From Colwellia_A sp041890515 (lineage in GTDB: Bacteria > Pseudomonadota > Gammaproteobacteria > Enterobacterales > Alteromonadaceae): DNA of 30,573 nucleotides. Shown piece by piece: positions 24,007 to 30,573 of this stretch (position 1 is the stretch's first letter; every line of letters starts with the position of its first letter). Made by a program: the position numbers and the translations under genes. The notes under the pieces are model-generated. The model did not search any database, was not told the DNA's origin, and worked only from the letters and a program-made list of their open reading frames with translations. The stretch covers positions 1-30,573 of the forward strand of contig JASDWX010000017.1 in the NCBI GenBank assembly GCA_041890515.1, written 5' to 3'.

Positions 24007-24419
24007 TACATCACCGTTCTAGTTACGAAAGATGTTTTAAATGGAAGTTTAGCCGCTGCTAAAGCAAATGCTTCGCGAGCGATTTCTTCCGAAACACCTT
24101 CCATTTCATAAAGAACACGGCCTGGTAGAATTTGGCATACCCAATATTCCACTGAACCTTTACCTTTACCCATACGAACCTCAAGAGGTTTTTTAGTAAT
24201 TGGCTTATCAGGGAATACTCGGATCCAGATTTTACCTTGACGCTTAACGTGACGAGTCATTGCTCGACGTGCCGCTTCAATTTGACGCGCAGTCATACGA
24301 CCACGTTCCATTGATTTTAAACCGAAAGTACCGAAGCTTACTGAACTACCGACGTGTGCAAGACCGCGGTTGCGCATTTTAAATTGCTTACGGAATTTAG
24401 TACGTTTTGGTTGTAACAT
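24006..24419 (-). CDS. rplP: 50S ribosomal protein L16
   Basis: A 137-residue protein that helps position tRNA at the A site of the 50S subunit. MLQPKRTKFRKQFKMRNRGLA and the MGKGKGSVEYWVCQI segment are conserved; the latter contains the Arg (VRMGKGKG) region that is hydroxylated or contacts tRNA in other species. Follows rpsC by 11 bases. Confidence 0.98.
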   Translation of the reverse strand: MLQPKRTKFRKQFKMRNRGLAHVGSSVSFGTFGLKSMERGRMTARQIEAARRAMTRHVKRQGKIWIRVFPDKPITKKPLEVRMGKGKGSVEYWVCQILPGRVLYEMEGVSEEIAREAFALAAAKLPFKTSFVTRTVM

Positions 24420-24430
24420 TACTTAGCTCC

Positions 24431-25126
24431 TTACTTAGGCTTGCGGTTGTTTTTTCTTTTAGGTTTAGCCGCTGGTACTTCTGCCTGTAGAGGCATGTTA
24501 CCAATGATTTCACCTTTAAAGATCCACACTTTGATACCGATTACACCATAAGTGGTGTCACCGCGTGCAATAGCGTAGTCGATGTCTGCACGTAAAGTGT
24601 GTAATGGAACACGACCTTCACGATACCATTCAGCACGTGCAATATCTGCACCGCCTAAACGACCACTTACTTGTACTTTAATACCCTTTGCGCCTAGACG
24701 CATAGCATTTTGTACAGCACGTTTCATAGCGCGACGGAACATCACACGACGTTCTAATTGACTAGCAATGCTGTCTGCAACGAGCTGCGCATCCATTTCT
24801 GGCTTACGTACTTCAGCGATGTTGATTTGAGCAGGAACACCAGCAATTTTAGAAACAGCTAAACGTAGTTTCTCAACATCTTCGCCTTTCTTACCGATAA
24901 CAACACCCGGACGAGCCGTGTGAATAGTTACGCGGATAGATTTAGCTGGACGTTCAATGACTACTTTTGATAATGATGCACGTTTAAGCTTCTCTTTCAA
25001 ATATTCGCGAACCAAATGGTCACCGCGTAAATTTTCAGCGAAGTCTTTGTTACTTGCAAACCATGTAGACGCGAAAGGTTTCGTGATACCTAAGCGAATA
25101 CCGTTAGGATGAACTTTTTGACCCAT
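24431..25126 (-). CDS. rpsC: 30S ribosomal protein S3
   Basis: A 231-residue protein of the mRNA entry channel. MGQKVHPNGIRLGITKPFASTW opens it; a KH domain with VVIGKKGEDVEKLR follows (about 39-110), then the C-terminal S3 domain (LGAKGIKVQVSGRLGGADIARAEWYREGRVPLHTLRADIDY). The C-terminal tail is Lys/Arg rich. Follows rplV by 12 bases. Confidence 0.98.
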   Translation of the reverse strand: MGQKVHPNGIRLGITKPFASTWFASNKDFAENLRGDHLVREYLKEKLKRASLSKVVIERPAKSIRVTIHTARPGVVIGKKGEDVEKLRLAVSKIAGVPAQINIAEVRKPEMDAQLVADSIASQLERRVMFRRAMKRAVQNAMRLGAKGIKVQVSGRLGGADIARAEWYREGRVPLHTLRADIDYAIARGDTTYGVIGIKVWIFKGEIIGNMPLQAEVPAAKPKRKNNRKPK

Positions 25127-25138
25127 ACTAATATACTC

Positions 25139-25471
25139 CTAAGAATCAGACACGATCACAGTGATGTGACTTGTGCGCTTAATGATGCGATCCGCGCGGC
25201 CTTTGGCACGTGGTCGAATACGTTTCATTGTAGGACCATCGTCAACCATTATAGTTTTTACGATAAGTTCATCAATGTCTGCACCTTCGTTATGCTCAGC
25301 GTTAGCAATTGCAGAGTTAAGGACTTTTTTTACTAAGTCAGCAGCTGATTTGTTGCTGAATGTTAGTATTTCAAGTGCTTTCTCTACATGCAAGCCGCGG
25401 ATTTGATCCACAACTAAACGTGCTTTCTGAGCAGAACCGCGGGCAAATTTATGTATAGCGATAGCTTCCAT
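25139..25471 (-). CDS. rplV: 50S ribosomal protein L22
   Basis: A 110-residue protein lining the exit tunnel; its beta hairpin (MVDDGPTMKRIRPRAKGRADRI, about 82-103) reaches the constriction and is the site of some macrolide-resistance changes in other bacteria. No deletion is visible in the loop. It begins MEAIAIHKFARGSAQKARLVVDQIRG. Ten bases after rpsS. Confidence 0.98.
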   Translation of the reverse strand: MEAIAIHKFARGSAQKARLVVDQIRGLHVEKALEILTFSNKSAADLVKKVLNSAIANAEHNEGADIDELIVKTIMVDDGPTMKRIRPRAKGRADRIIKRTSHITVIVSDS

Positions 25472-25481
25472 CTAATTTCCC

Positions 25482-25757
25482 CTATTTCTTCGCTTTCTTA
25501 TCAGCGATATGACCGCGATAAGTACGAGTTGGTGCAAATTCGCCTAATTTGTGACCGATCATTTCATCAGTTACAAATACAGGTACGTGTTGACGGCCAT
25601 TATGGACAGCTATGGTCAATCCGATCATCGTTGGGATGATCATTGAACGACGGGACCAAGTCTTAATTGGCTTTTTATTCCCGCTTTCCAGAGCTTTCTC
25701 TACCTTCGTCAGCAAGTGTAGGTCTATAAATGGACCTTTCTTGAGAGAACGTGGCAT
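25482..25757 (-). CDS. rpsS: 30S ribosomal protein S19
   Basis: A 91-residue protein of the 30S head that contacts the A site and S13. MPRSLKKGPFIDLHLLTKVEKA and RRSMIIPTMIGLTIAVHNGRQHVPV are diagnostic. It is separated from rplB by 87 bases, the widest gap within the operon; the gap (25758-25844) shows no gene or clear hairpin terminator. Confidence 0.98.
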   Translation of the reverse strand: MPRSLKKGPFIDLHLLTKVEKALESGNKKPIKTWSRRSMIIPTMIGLTIAVHNGRQHVPVFVTDEMIGHKLGEFAPTRTYRGHIADKKAKK

Positions 25758-25844
25758 GGTGAATCCTCTTTATTTACTCTTCATGTTGAACTTAACTTTA
25801 CCGAAGTAAAATAAGCCCTACATTCAGAGTATTAATTAAATGTA

Positions 25845-26669
25845 CTATTTAGTACGACGACGTACGATAAATTTATCAGTACGTTTGTTTGAACGAGTCT
25901 TGTAACCCTTAGTTGGTACGCCCCAAGGGGATACCGGGTGACGACCGCCAGATGTTTTACCTTCACCACCACCGTGTGGGTGATCAACTGGGTTCATAGC
26001 AACACCACGAACAGTTGGGCGAACACCGCGCCATCTTGAAGCACCAGCTTTACCCAAAGAGCGAAGCATGTGTTCAGAATTGCCGATTTCACCTAAAGTA
26101 GCACGACAGTCAGACTCAATCTTACGCATTTCGCCAGAGCGAAGACGTAAAGTGACATATGCACCGTCTTTAGCAACTAACTGAGCATAAGTACCAGCAG
26201 CACGTGCAATTTGAGCACCTTTACCTGGTTTAAGTTCGATTGCATGCACAACACTACCCAAAGGTGCGTTGCGTAATGGCATTGTATTACCTGGTTTGAT
26301 TGGAGCATCAACACCTGACTGGACTGAATCTCCAGCGCTTAAGCCTTTAGGGGCTAAGATGTAACGACGTTCACCATCTGCATATAATACAAGTGCAATG
26401 TTAGCAGAACGGTTTGGATCATATTCCAAACGCTCAACTTTTGCAGGGATACCATCTTTATTACGTTTAAAATCGATCATACGGTAATGTTGTTTGTGAC
26501 CACCACCAATATGACGAACTGTAATACGACCGTTATTATTACGACCACCAGACTTAGACTTAGTGTCTAGTAATGGTGCGTAAGGCTTACCTTTATGCAA
26601 CTCCGTGTTTACCACTTTAACTACGTGGCGACGACCCGGAGAAGTAGGTTTACATTTAACTATAGCCAT
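25845..26669 (-). CDS. rplB: 50S ribosomal protein L2
   Basis: A 274-residue protein needed for subunit association and peptidyl transferase structure. It contains GGRNNNGRITVRHIGGGHKQHYR, the histidine-bearing MNPVDHPHGGGEGKTSGGRHPVSPWGVPTKGYKTR segment (about 222-256), and the basic C-terminus. Follows rplW by 12 bases. Confidence 0.99.
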   Translation of the reverse strand: MAIVKCKPTSPGRRHVVKVVNTELHKGKPYAPLLDTKSKSGGRNNNGRITVRHIGGGHKQHYRMIDFKRNKDGIPAKVERLEYDPNRSANIALVLYADGERRYILAPKGLSAGDSVQSGVDAPIKPGNTMPLRNAPLGSVVHAIELKPGKGAQIARAAGTYAQLVAKDGAYVTLRLRSGEMRKIESDCRATLGEIGNSEHMLRSLGKAGASRWRGVRPTVRGVAMNPVDHPHGGGEGKTSGGRHPVSPWGVPTKGYKTRSNKRTDKFIVRRRTK

Positions 26670-26681
26670 TTTCGTAAACTC

Positions 26682-26984
26682 CTATGATTCCGCGCCGACG
26701 AAGTCGATGTCGCTGCCTTCAGCAAGAGTAACGTATGCTTTTTTCCAGTCGCTTCTGCGACCAAAACGAGCACCAGTACGTTTCACTTTACCTTTAACAT
26801 TTAATGTGCGAACACCGTCTACTGAAACTTCAAAAAGTTTCTCGACAGCAGCTTTAATTTCAGCTTTAGTAGCAGTAGTGACAACTTTGAAAACAACAGT
26901 GTTGTTTGCTTCAGAAGCCATAGTGCTTTTCTCAGAAATGTTCGGTGCTAATAGCACTTTTAACAAACGTTCTTCGCTTATCAT
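26682..26984 (-). CDS. rplW: 50S ribosomal protein L23
   Basis: A 100-residue protein at the exit tunnel rim and the trigger factor docking site. LLAPNISEKSTMASEANNTVVFKVV and FEVSVDGVRTLNVKGKVKR are diagnostic; the FEVSV segment carries the Glu of the trigger-factor contact. Its ATG overlaps the rplD stop by four bases (ATGA). Confidence 0.98.
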   Translation of the reverse strand: MISEERLLKVLLAPNISEKSTMASEANNTVVFKVVTTATKAEIKAAVEKLFEVSVDGVRTLNVKGKVKRTGARFGRRSDWKKAYVTLAEGSDIDFVGAES

Positions 26985-27589
26985 CCTAACATCTCCTCAA
27001 TTTGCTTAACTGCGCTAGCAGTCATCAAAACTTTTTCGAAACCAACCAAGCTAACTGGGTCAATGCCGTCTACGTCACGTACGTCAACTTTATACAAGTT
27101 ACGTGCTGATAAGAATAAGTTCTCATCAACGTCTGGAGTAACGATTAATACGTCTTTTAACTCCAAACCGTTTAGCTTAGCAACTAACTCTTTAGTCTTT
27201 GGTGTTTCAACTGTAAAATTTTCTACCACTACTAAGCGATCTTGACGAACAAGCTCAGATAAGATGCTTTTAATCGCACCACGGTACATTTTACGGTTTA
27301 CTTTTTGGCTGTGGTCTTGAGGTTTAGCAGCGAATGTTACACCACCAGAACGCCAAATTGGACCACGGGTAGTACCAGCACGAGCACGGCCAGTACCTTT
27401 TTGACGCCAAGGTTTTGCGCCACCGCCACTAACTTCTGAACGAGTTTTCTGAGCACGAGTACCTTGACGAGCGCCAGCTGCATATGCAACTACTACCTGA
27501 TGTACTAATGCTTCGTTAAACTCAAGTCCAAAAGTTGCTTCAGAAACTTCAAGAGCACCTGTAGCGTCTTTTAATGATAATTCCATCAC
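26981..27589 (-). CDS. rplD: 50S ribosomal protein L4, likely operon autoregulator
   Basis: A 202-residue protein with the tunnel-reaching loop (AGARQGTRAQKTRSEVSGGGAKPWRQKGTGRARAGTTRGP, about 35-75). In E. coli, L4 binds the S10 leader RNA and represses both transcription elongation and translation of this operon; the leader at 28565-28728 here has a fitting hairpin set, so the same control is inferred. Coupled to rplW by an ATGA overlap and 12 bases after rplC. Confidence 0.98.
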   Translation of the reverse strand: MMELSLKDATGALEVSEATFGLEFNEALVHQVVVAYAAGARQGTRAQKTRSEVSGGGAKPWRQKGTGRARAGTTRGPIWRSGGVTFAAKPQDHSQKVNRKMYRGAIKSILSELVRQDRLVVVENFTVETPKTKELVAKLNGLELKDVLIVTPDVDENLFLSARNLYKVDVRDVDGIDPVSLVGFEKVLMTASAVKQIEEMLG

Positions 27590-27601
27590 AAATCTCCCGG
27601 A

Positions 27602-28240
27602 CTAGGCTTTAACAGCTGGTTTGATGATTACGTTACCGTTGATTGCACCCGGAACCGCACCTTTAATAAGGAGCAAGTTACGTTCTGCGTCAACGCGAAC
27701 CAATTCAAGGTTTTGTGTAGTACAACGCACAGAACCCATGTGACCAGACATTTTTTTGCCTTTGAAAACGCGACCTGGTGTTTGACACTGACCTAACGAA
27801 CCGTTAGAACGATGTGATAAAGAAACACCATGAGTGGCATGTTGCATAGTAAAGTTCCAGCGCTTAATACCGCCTTGGAAGCCTTTACCTTTTGACGTGC
27901 CAGTTACGTCTACTAATTTTGTGTCATCGAAAATTGAAACAGTTAATTCACTGCCCAATTCTAAACCTTCGCCTTCATTTTCGTTTAAGCGGAATTCCCA
28001 CAGGCCACGACCTGCTTGAACTCCAGCTTTAGCGAAATGACCCGCTGCTGGTTTTGTAACACGGCTAGCCTTACGGCTACCTGTTGTAACTTGAAGCGCT
28101 GAGTAACCGTCAGTTTCTAAAGTTTTCACTTGAGAAATACGGTTGGCTTCAACTTCTAGAACGGTTACAGGTGTTGATACGCCATCTTCAGTGAAGATAC
28201 GTGTCATGCCTACTTTACGTCCAACTAGACCAATAGTCAT
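27602..28240 (-). CDS. rplC: 50S ribosomal protein L3
   Basis: A 212-residue early-assembly 50S protein near the peptidyl transferase centre. It starts MTIGLVGRKVGMTRIFTEDG and has the GSLGQCQTPGRVFKGKKMSGHMG loop; the Gln before TPG is the residue methylated by PrmB in E. coli, whose gene is not in this window. Twelve bases after rpsJ. Confidence 0.98.
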   Translation of the reverse strand: MTIGLVGRKVGMTRIFTEDGVSTPVTVLEVEANRISQVKTLETDGYSALQVTTGSRKASRVTKPAAGHFAKAGVQAGRGLWEFRLNENEGEGLELGSELTVSIFDDTKLVDVTGTSKGKGFQGGIKRWNFTMQHATHGVSLSHRSNGSLGQCQTPGRVFKGKKMSGHMGSVRCTTQNLELVRVDAERNLLLIKGAVPGAINGNVIIKPAVKA

Positions 28241-28252
28241 TGTTAAAACCCC

Positions 28253-28564
28253 TTAACCCAAGCTGATTTGAACGTCAACACCAGCTGCAAGATCTAAACG
28301 CATTAATGCGTCTACAGTCTTTTCAGTTGGCTCTACGATATCAATCATGCGTTTGTGAGTACGAATTTCGTACTGATCTCGCGCATCTTTGTTAACGTGT
28401 GGAGAAGTCAAGATAGTAAAACGCTCTTTACGTGTAGGAAGTGGAATTGGACCACGAACCTGAGCACCAGTGCGCTTTGCAGTATCTACGATTTCAGCTG
28501 TTGATTGATCAATCAAACGATGATCGAACGCTTTCAAACGAATGCGAATTCTTTGATTTGACAT
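28253..28564 (-). CDS. rpsJ: 30S ribosomal protein S10 (NusE)
   Basis: A 103-residue protein that is both a 30S head component and the NusE transcription antitermination factor, binding NusB and NusG. MSNQRIRIRLKAFDHRLIDQSTAEIVDTAKRTGAQVRGPIPLPTRKE is nearly invariant. First gene of the operon; GGGGA stands about nine bases before the ATG, at the end of the structured leader. Confidence 0.99.
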   Translation of the reverse strand: MSNQRIRIRLKAFDHRLIDQSTAEIVDTAKRTGAQVRGPIPLPTRKERFTILTSPHVNKDARDQYEIRTHKRMIDIVEPTEKTVDALMRLDLAAGVDVQISLG

Positions 28565-28728
28565 TAATCAAATCCCCATTTTAAAGAACAACAAAATACA
28601 TCCCATCACCTTTTATATGTAAAAGGAGGGTGTATCGCTAATAACATTCAACTCCCAATCGGAGTTGCTGTATGAAGCTAAATTCTTCGAAGCAATTTAG
28701 CTATTTCACGAAGGCTATGCCTACCGTG
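28565..28728 (-). promoter_or_regulatory. S10 operon leader RNA with four hairpins (putative L4-responsive)
   Basis: The presumed transcript starts near 28728 and gives about 164 nt of leader, similar in size to that of E. coli (about 172 nt). In transcript order: hairpin 1 at 28706-28727 (CACG/CGTG plus GGC/GCC); hairpin 2 at 28676-28701 (AGCTAAATT/AATTTAGCT plus CTT/AAG); hairpin 3 at 28649-28667 (CAACTCC/GGAGTTG); hairpin 4 at about 28596-28635 (CCTTTTA/TAAAAGG at the tip, extended by ACCC/GGGAT pairing). A U-rich stretch follows hairpin 4, as in the attenuator of E. coli. Regulation by L4 is known for the E. coli leader and inferred here. Confidence 0.7.
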
Positions 28729-28734
28729 AGTGCG

Positions 28735-28763
28735 CATTATACACAAACATAAATAAAGAGCAA
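28735..28763 (-). promoter_or_regulatory. Promoter of the S10 operon
   Basis: On the minus strand a perfect TATAAT (28735-28740) is followed by GCGCACTC, a GC-rich discriminator typical of growth-rate and ppGpp-controlled ribosomal promoters. TTGCTC (28758-28763) lies 17 bases upstream as a weak -35. AT-rich sequence beyond could act as an UP element. Confidence 0.7.
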
Positions 28764-28774
28764 TAGCCGATTTA

Positions 28775-28815
28775 TTATTGCGCTTTATATTAAGTTTTAT
28801 TGTTATTGCGCTTTA
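28775..28815. repeat. 13-bp direct repeat upstream of the S10 promoter
   Basis: TTATTGCGCTTTA occurs at 28775-28787 and again at 28803-28815, a spacing of 28 bases. The pair lies 12-50 bases upstream of the -35 region. It may be a binding site pair or a small duplication. Confidence 0.5.
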
Positions 28816-28952
28816 ATTTTGAATATCTTAGGACTGAGAGATTATTTCATTCTTTACTGTATTATGTTTACCTCAAAAACTTTGGTGATGAAGTCTTATC
28901 CAATGTGTATCGCCAAAATTTTCATCATTGATAAACTGCACACATTTTCTAA

Positions 28953-29305
28953 TTAGACGCTATATTTATATGCAACGTAAAGTTTCGGATGTAACCCACC
29001 TAACAACGTGATGACTCTCTCGCTAGGTAACGCAGTTAATGTAACCTTTTCATTGTCAGTAAATTGATTTAATCTTTTAGCCAATATATATACTTGATTA
29101 ATTGGTTTACTGTCATTATGGAAATCTAACAATATTTAATAGCAGGACATAACTCTATATAGCACTTTTCAAATACTTGTTGTTCACCCTCTTTCCTTTT
29201 ATCAACGAGCAGTTCATTCCATTGTTACAAAATTACACCCTTTCATTTTTCTTCATCTCTATAAAACAACTCACGAGCCTTAATGGGCGAATAAATTTTA
29301 GAATC
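28953..29305 (-). pseudogene. Decayed gene of unknown family between rpsJ and fusA2
   Basis: Two adjoining minus-strand frames read as one protein with lesions. The upstream part (29305 to about 29134) encodes DSKIYSPIKARELFYRDEEK-stop-KGVIL-stop-QWNELLVDKRKEGEQQVF then EKCYIELCPAIKY; the two stops are TGA (29243-29245) and TAA (29225-29227), each one transition away from Trp and Gln. A frame change near 29132-29135 leads into 59 clean codons (29132-28953) beginning LLDFHNDSKPINQVYILAKR and ending LHPKLYVAYKYSV-stop. Amino acid composition is protein-like throughout. No start codon, signal peptide or known motif is evident; I do not recognise the family. Confidence 0.55.
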
Positions 29306-29413
29306 ATTAACTTTTTAAAATCTCTGCTTATATAGAGGAAACATTAATTCAATACTATCGCCATAATCTAAACATCAATAAATGCTTCTTTAATGAGTTA
29401 TTGTTAATATTTA

Positions 29414-29442
29414 TTTAGATTTCTAAAAAGTAATGGTATACT
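29414..29442 (+). promoter_or_regulatory. Promoter of fusA2
   Basis: TTTAGA (29414-29419), a 17-base spacer ending in TGG, and TATACT (29437-29442) make an extended -10 promoter (TGnTATACT). The discriminator CGCGCGC is GC-rich, like that of stringently controlled translation genes. Start near 29449, leader of about 52 bases. Confidence 0.6.
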
Positions 29443-29500
29443 CGCGCGCAAATTTTCAACAATTCCGCTTTTTTAGTAGCGACTTAAATAGAGTAAAGTA

Positions 29501-30573
29501 ATGGCAGATTTATCTAAATATAGAAATATTGGTATCTTCGCTCACGTTGATGCTGGTAAAACCACAACAACTGAACGTATCCTCAAACTTACCGGTCAGA
29601 TCCATAAAACAGGTGAAGTGCATGACGGTGAGTCTACGACTGATTTCATGGAACAAGAAGCTGAGCGCGGTATTACCATCCAGTCTGCTGCAGTAAGCTG
29701 TTTTTGGAACGATCACCGTTTTAATGTCATCGATACTCCTGGTCACGTTGATTTCACTGTTGAAGTATACCGTTCACTTAAAGTACTTGATGGCGGTGTT
29801 GGTGTTTTCTGTGGTTCTGGTGGTGTTGAACCACAATCAGAAACTAACTGGCGTTATGCGAATGACTCAAAAGTTGCTCGTATCATCATGGTTAACAAAT
29901 TAGACCGTTTAGGTGCTGATTTCTACCGTGTTTGTAAGCAAGTTAAAGACGTTTTAGGTGCTAACCCATTAATAATGACCTTACCTATTGGTACTGAAGA
30001 TGATTTCGTTGGTGTTGTTGACCTTCTTTCTGAAAAAGCTTACATCTGGGATGACACAGGTCTTCCTGAAAACTACGAAATCACTGATATTCCAGCAGAC
30101 ATGGTAGAACAAGCTGCTGAGTACCGTATAAAGTTAATTGAAACAGCTTTAGAAGTTGATGAAGACATGTTGATGGAGTTCTTAGAAGGGGAAATGGTTC
30201 CTACTATTGAACAAATCAAAGCCTGTATCCGTACTGGTACTCGTGATATGACTTTCTTCCCAACTTACGGTGCCTCTGCATTTAAAAACAAAGGTATTCA
30301 ATTAATTCTTGATGCTGTTGTTGATTACTTGCCTTCACCTACTGATGTTAATCCACAACCACTTACTGATGAAGAAGGTGAGCCTAATGGTGAGTATGCA
30401 ATCGTTTCTGCAGATGAAACATTCAAAGCGTTAGCATTCAAAATCACTGATGACCGTTTTGGTACATTAACTTTCGTCCGTATCTATTCAGGTACATTGA
30501 AGAAAGGCGATACCATTCTTAATGCTGCAACAGGTAAAACTGAGCGTGTTGGCCGTATGTGTGAAATGCAAGC
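29501..30573 (+). CDS. fusA2: Elongation factor G, EF-G2 paralogue type (partial, runs off the window)
   Basis: The first 357 residues of a translational GTPase that moves tRNA and mRNA on the ribosome, or a specialised paralogue. G1 is AHVDAGKTT (14-22), G2 ERGIT, G3 DTPGH (78-82) and G4 NKLD (132-135). The start MADLSKYRNIGIFAHVDAGK and CGSGGVEPQSETNWRYAND segment match the second EF-G found in Vibrio, Shewanella and Pseudoalteromonas, not the canonical FusA1 (MARxTPIxxYRNIGI) of the str operon. Residues about 300 onward enter domain II. It is divergent from rpsJ and not preceded by rpsL-rpsG. GAG seven bases upstream is a modest ribosome binding site. Division of labour with FusA1 is not known here. 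Confidence 0.93.
   Translation, partial: MADLSKYRNIGIFAHVDAGKTTTTERILKLTGQIHKTGEVHDGESTTDFMEQEAERGITIQSAAVSCFWNDHRFNVIDTPGHVDFTVEVYRSLKVLDGGVGVFCGSGGVEPQSETNWRYANDSKVARIIMVNKLDRLGADFYRVCKQVKDVLGANPLIMTLPIGTEDDFVGVVDLLSEKAYIWDDTGLPENYEITDIPADMVEQAAEYRIKLIETALEVDEDMLMEFLEGEMVPTIEQIKACIRTGTRDMTFFPTYGASAFKNKGIQLILDAVVDYLPSPTDVNPQPLTDEEGEPNGEYAIVSADETFKALAFKITDDRFGTLTFVRIYSGTLKKGDTILNAATGKTERVGRMCEMQ

Larger units (their letters stand above)
28764..29500. other. Gap between the S10 promoter and fusA2
   Basis: From left: the 13-bp direct repeat (28775-28815), AT-rich sequence without recognisable content (28816-28952), the decayed unknown gene (28953-29305), AT-rich sequence (29306-29400), a 15-base match to the gspC palindrome (29401-29415), and the fusA2 promoter (29414-29442). 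No intact gene of 60 codons or more seen other than frames antisense to genes. Confidence 0.6.

Noticed and set aside
24431..28240. Open frames on the plus strand antisense to ribosomal genes (e.g. 25109-25336, 25173-25406, 26605-27009)
   Set aside because: They are mirror frames of conserved ribosomal protein genes, with no start context and no recognisable products.
29510..29746. 78-codon minus-strand frame inside fusA2
   Set aside because: Antisense to the conserved G domain of EF-G.

Overview
The window reads as a chromosomal segment of an AT-rich marine gammaproteobacterium of the Colwellia/Thalassotalea type (Alteromonadales). This rests on the low GC content, the protein families, a Vibrio/Shewanella-like order around the type II secretion genes, and an EF-G2 paralogue. 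It is mostly core genome. I found no CRISPR array, intact mobile element, tRNA, rRNA, toxin-antitoxin pair or defence island, and no clear candidate for a wholly new system. The unusual material is in the non-coding borders.

Region 1 (1-7026) resembles the E. coli fkpA/slyX/yhe neighbourhood: an FkpA-type lipoprotein isomerase (-), a WD40-repeat exported protein, slyX, yheV (-), the ABC-F ATPase yheS, a Sel1-repeat protein, a small DUF3149-like membrane protein behind an FNR-like box, and the overlapping pair yheT-yheU. Region 2 (7037-9833) holds a YceI-like periplasmic protein, cysQ and nudE on the minus strand, then the HAD nucleotidase yrfG on the plus strand.

Region 3 (9912-21590) is a complete gspCDEFGHIJKLMN operon on the minus strand, with genes overlapping or spaced by a few bases. 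It should build one type II secretion machine: GspD is the outer-membrane channel, GspC/L/M/F the inner-membrane platform, GspE the ATPase, GspG-K the pseudopilins, and GspN an accessory protein. The prepilin peptidase is not in the window. Divergent from it are hslR and hslO (21824-23097), heat- and redox-stress factors.

Region 4 (23493-28763) is the S10 ribosomal protein operon, rpsJ-rplC-rplD-rplW-rplB-rpsS-rplV-rpsC-rplP-rpmC-rpsQ. It has a strong promoter with a GC-rich discriminator, a leader of about 165 nt with four hairpins (the expected place for L4 autoregulation) and a terminator right after rpsQ. The neighbours usual in many gammaproteobacteria (the spc operon downstream, the str operon upstream) are missing at both edges. 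Between rpsQ and hslO lies a decayed IS3-family transposase fragment. Upstream of rpsJ there is a decayed gene of unknown family, then the divergent start of an EF-G2 type fusA that runs off the window. Together these suggest the S10 block sits between old rearrangement points.
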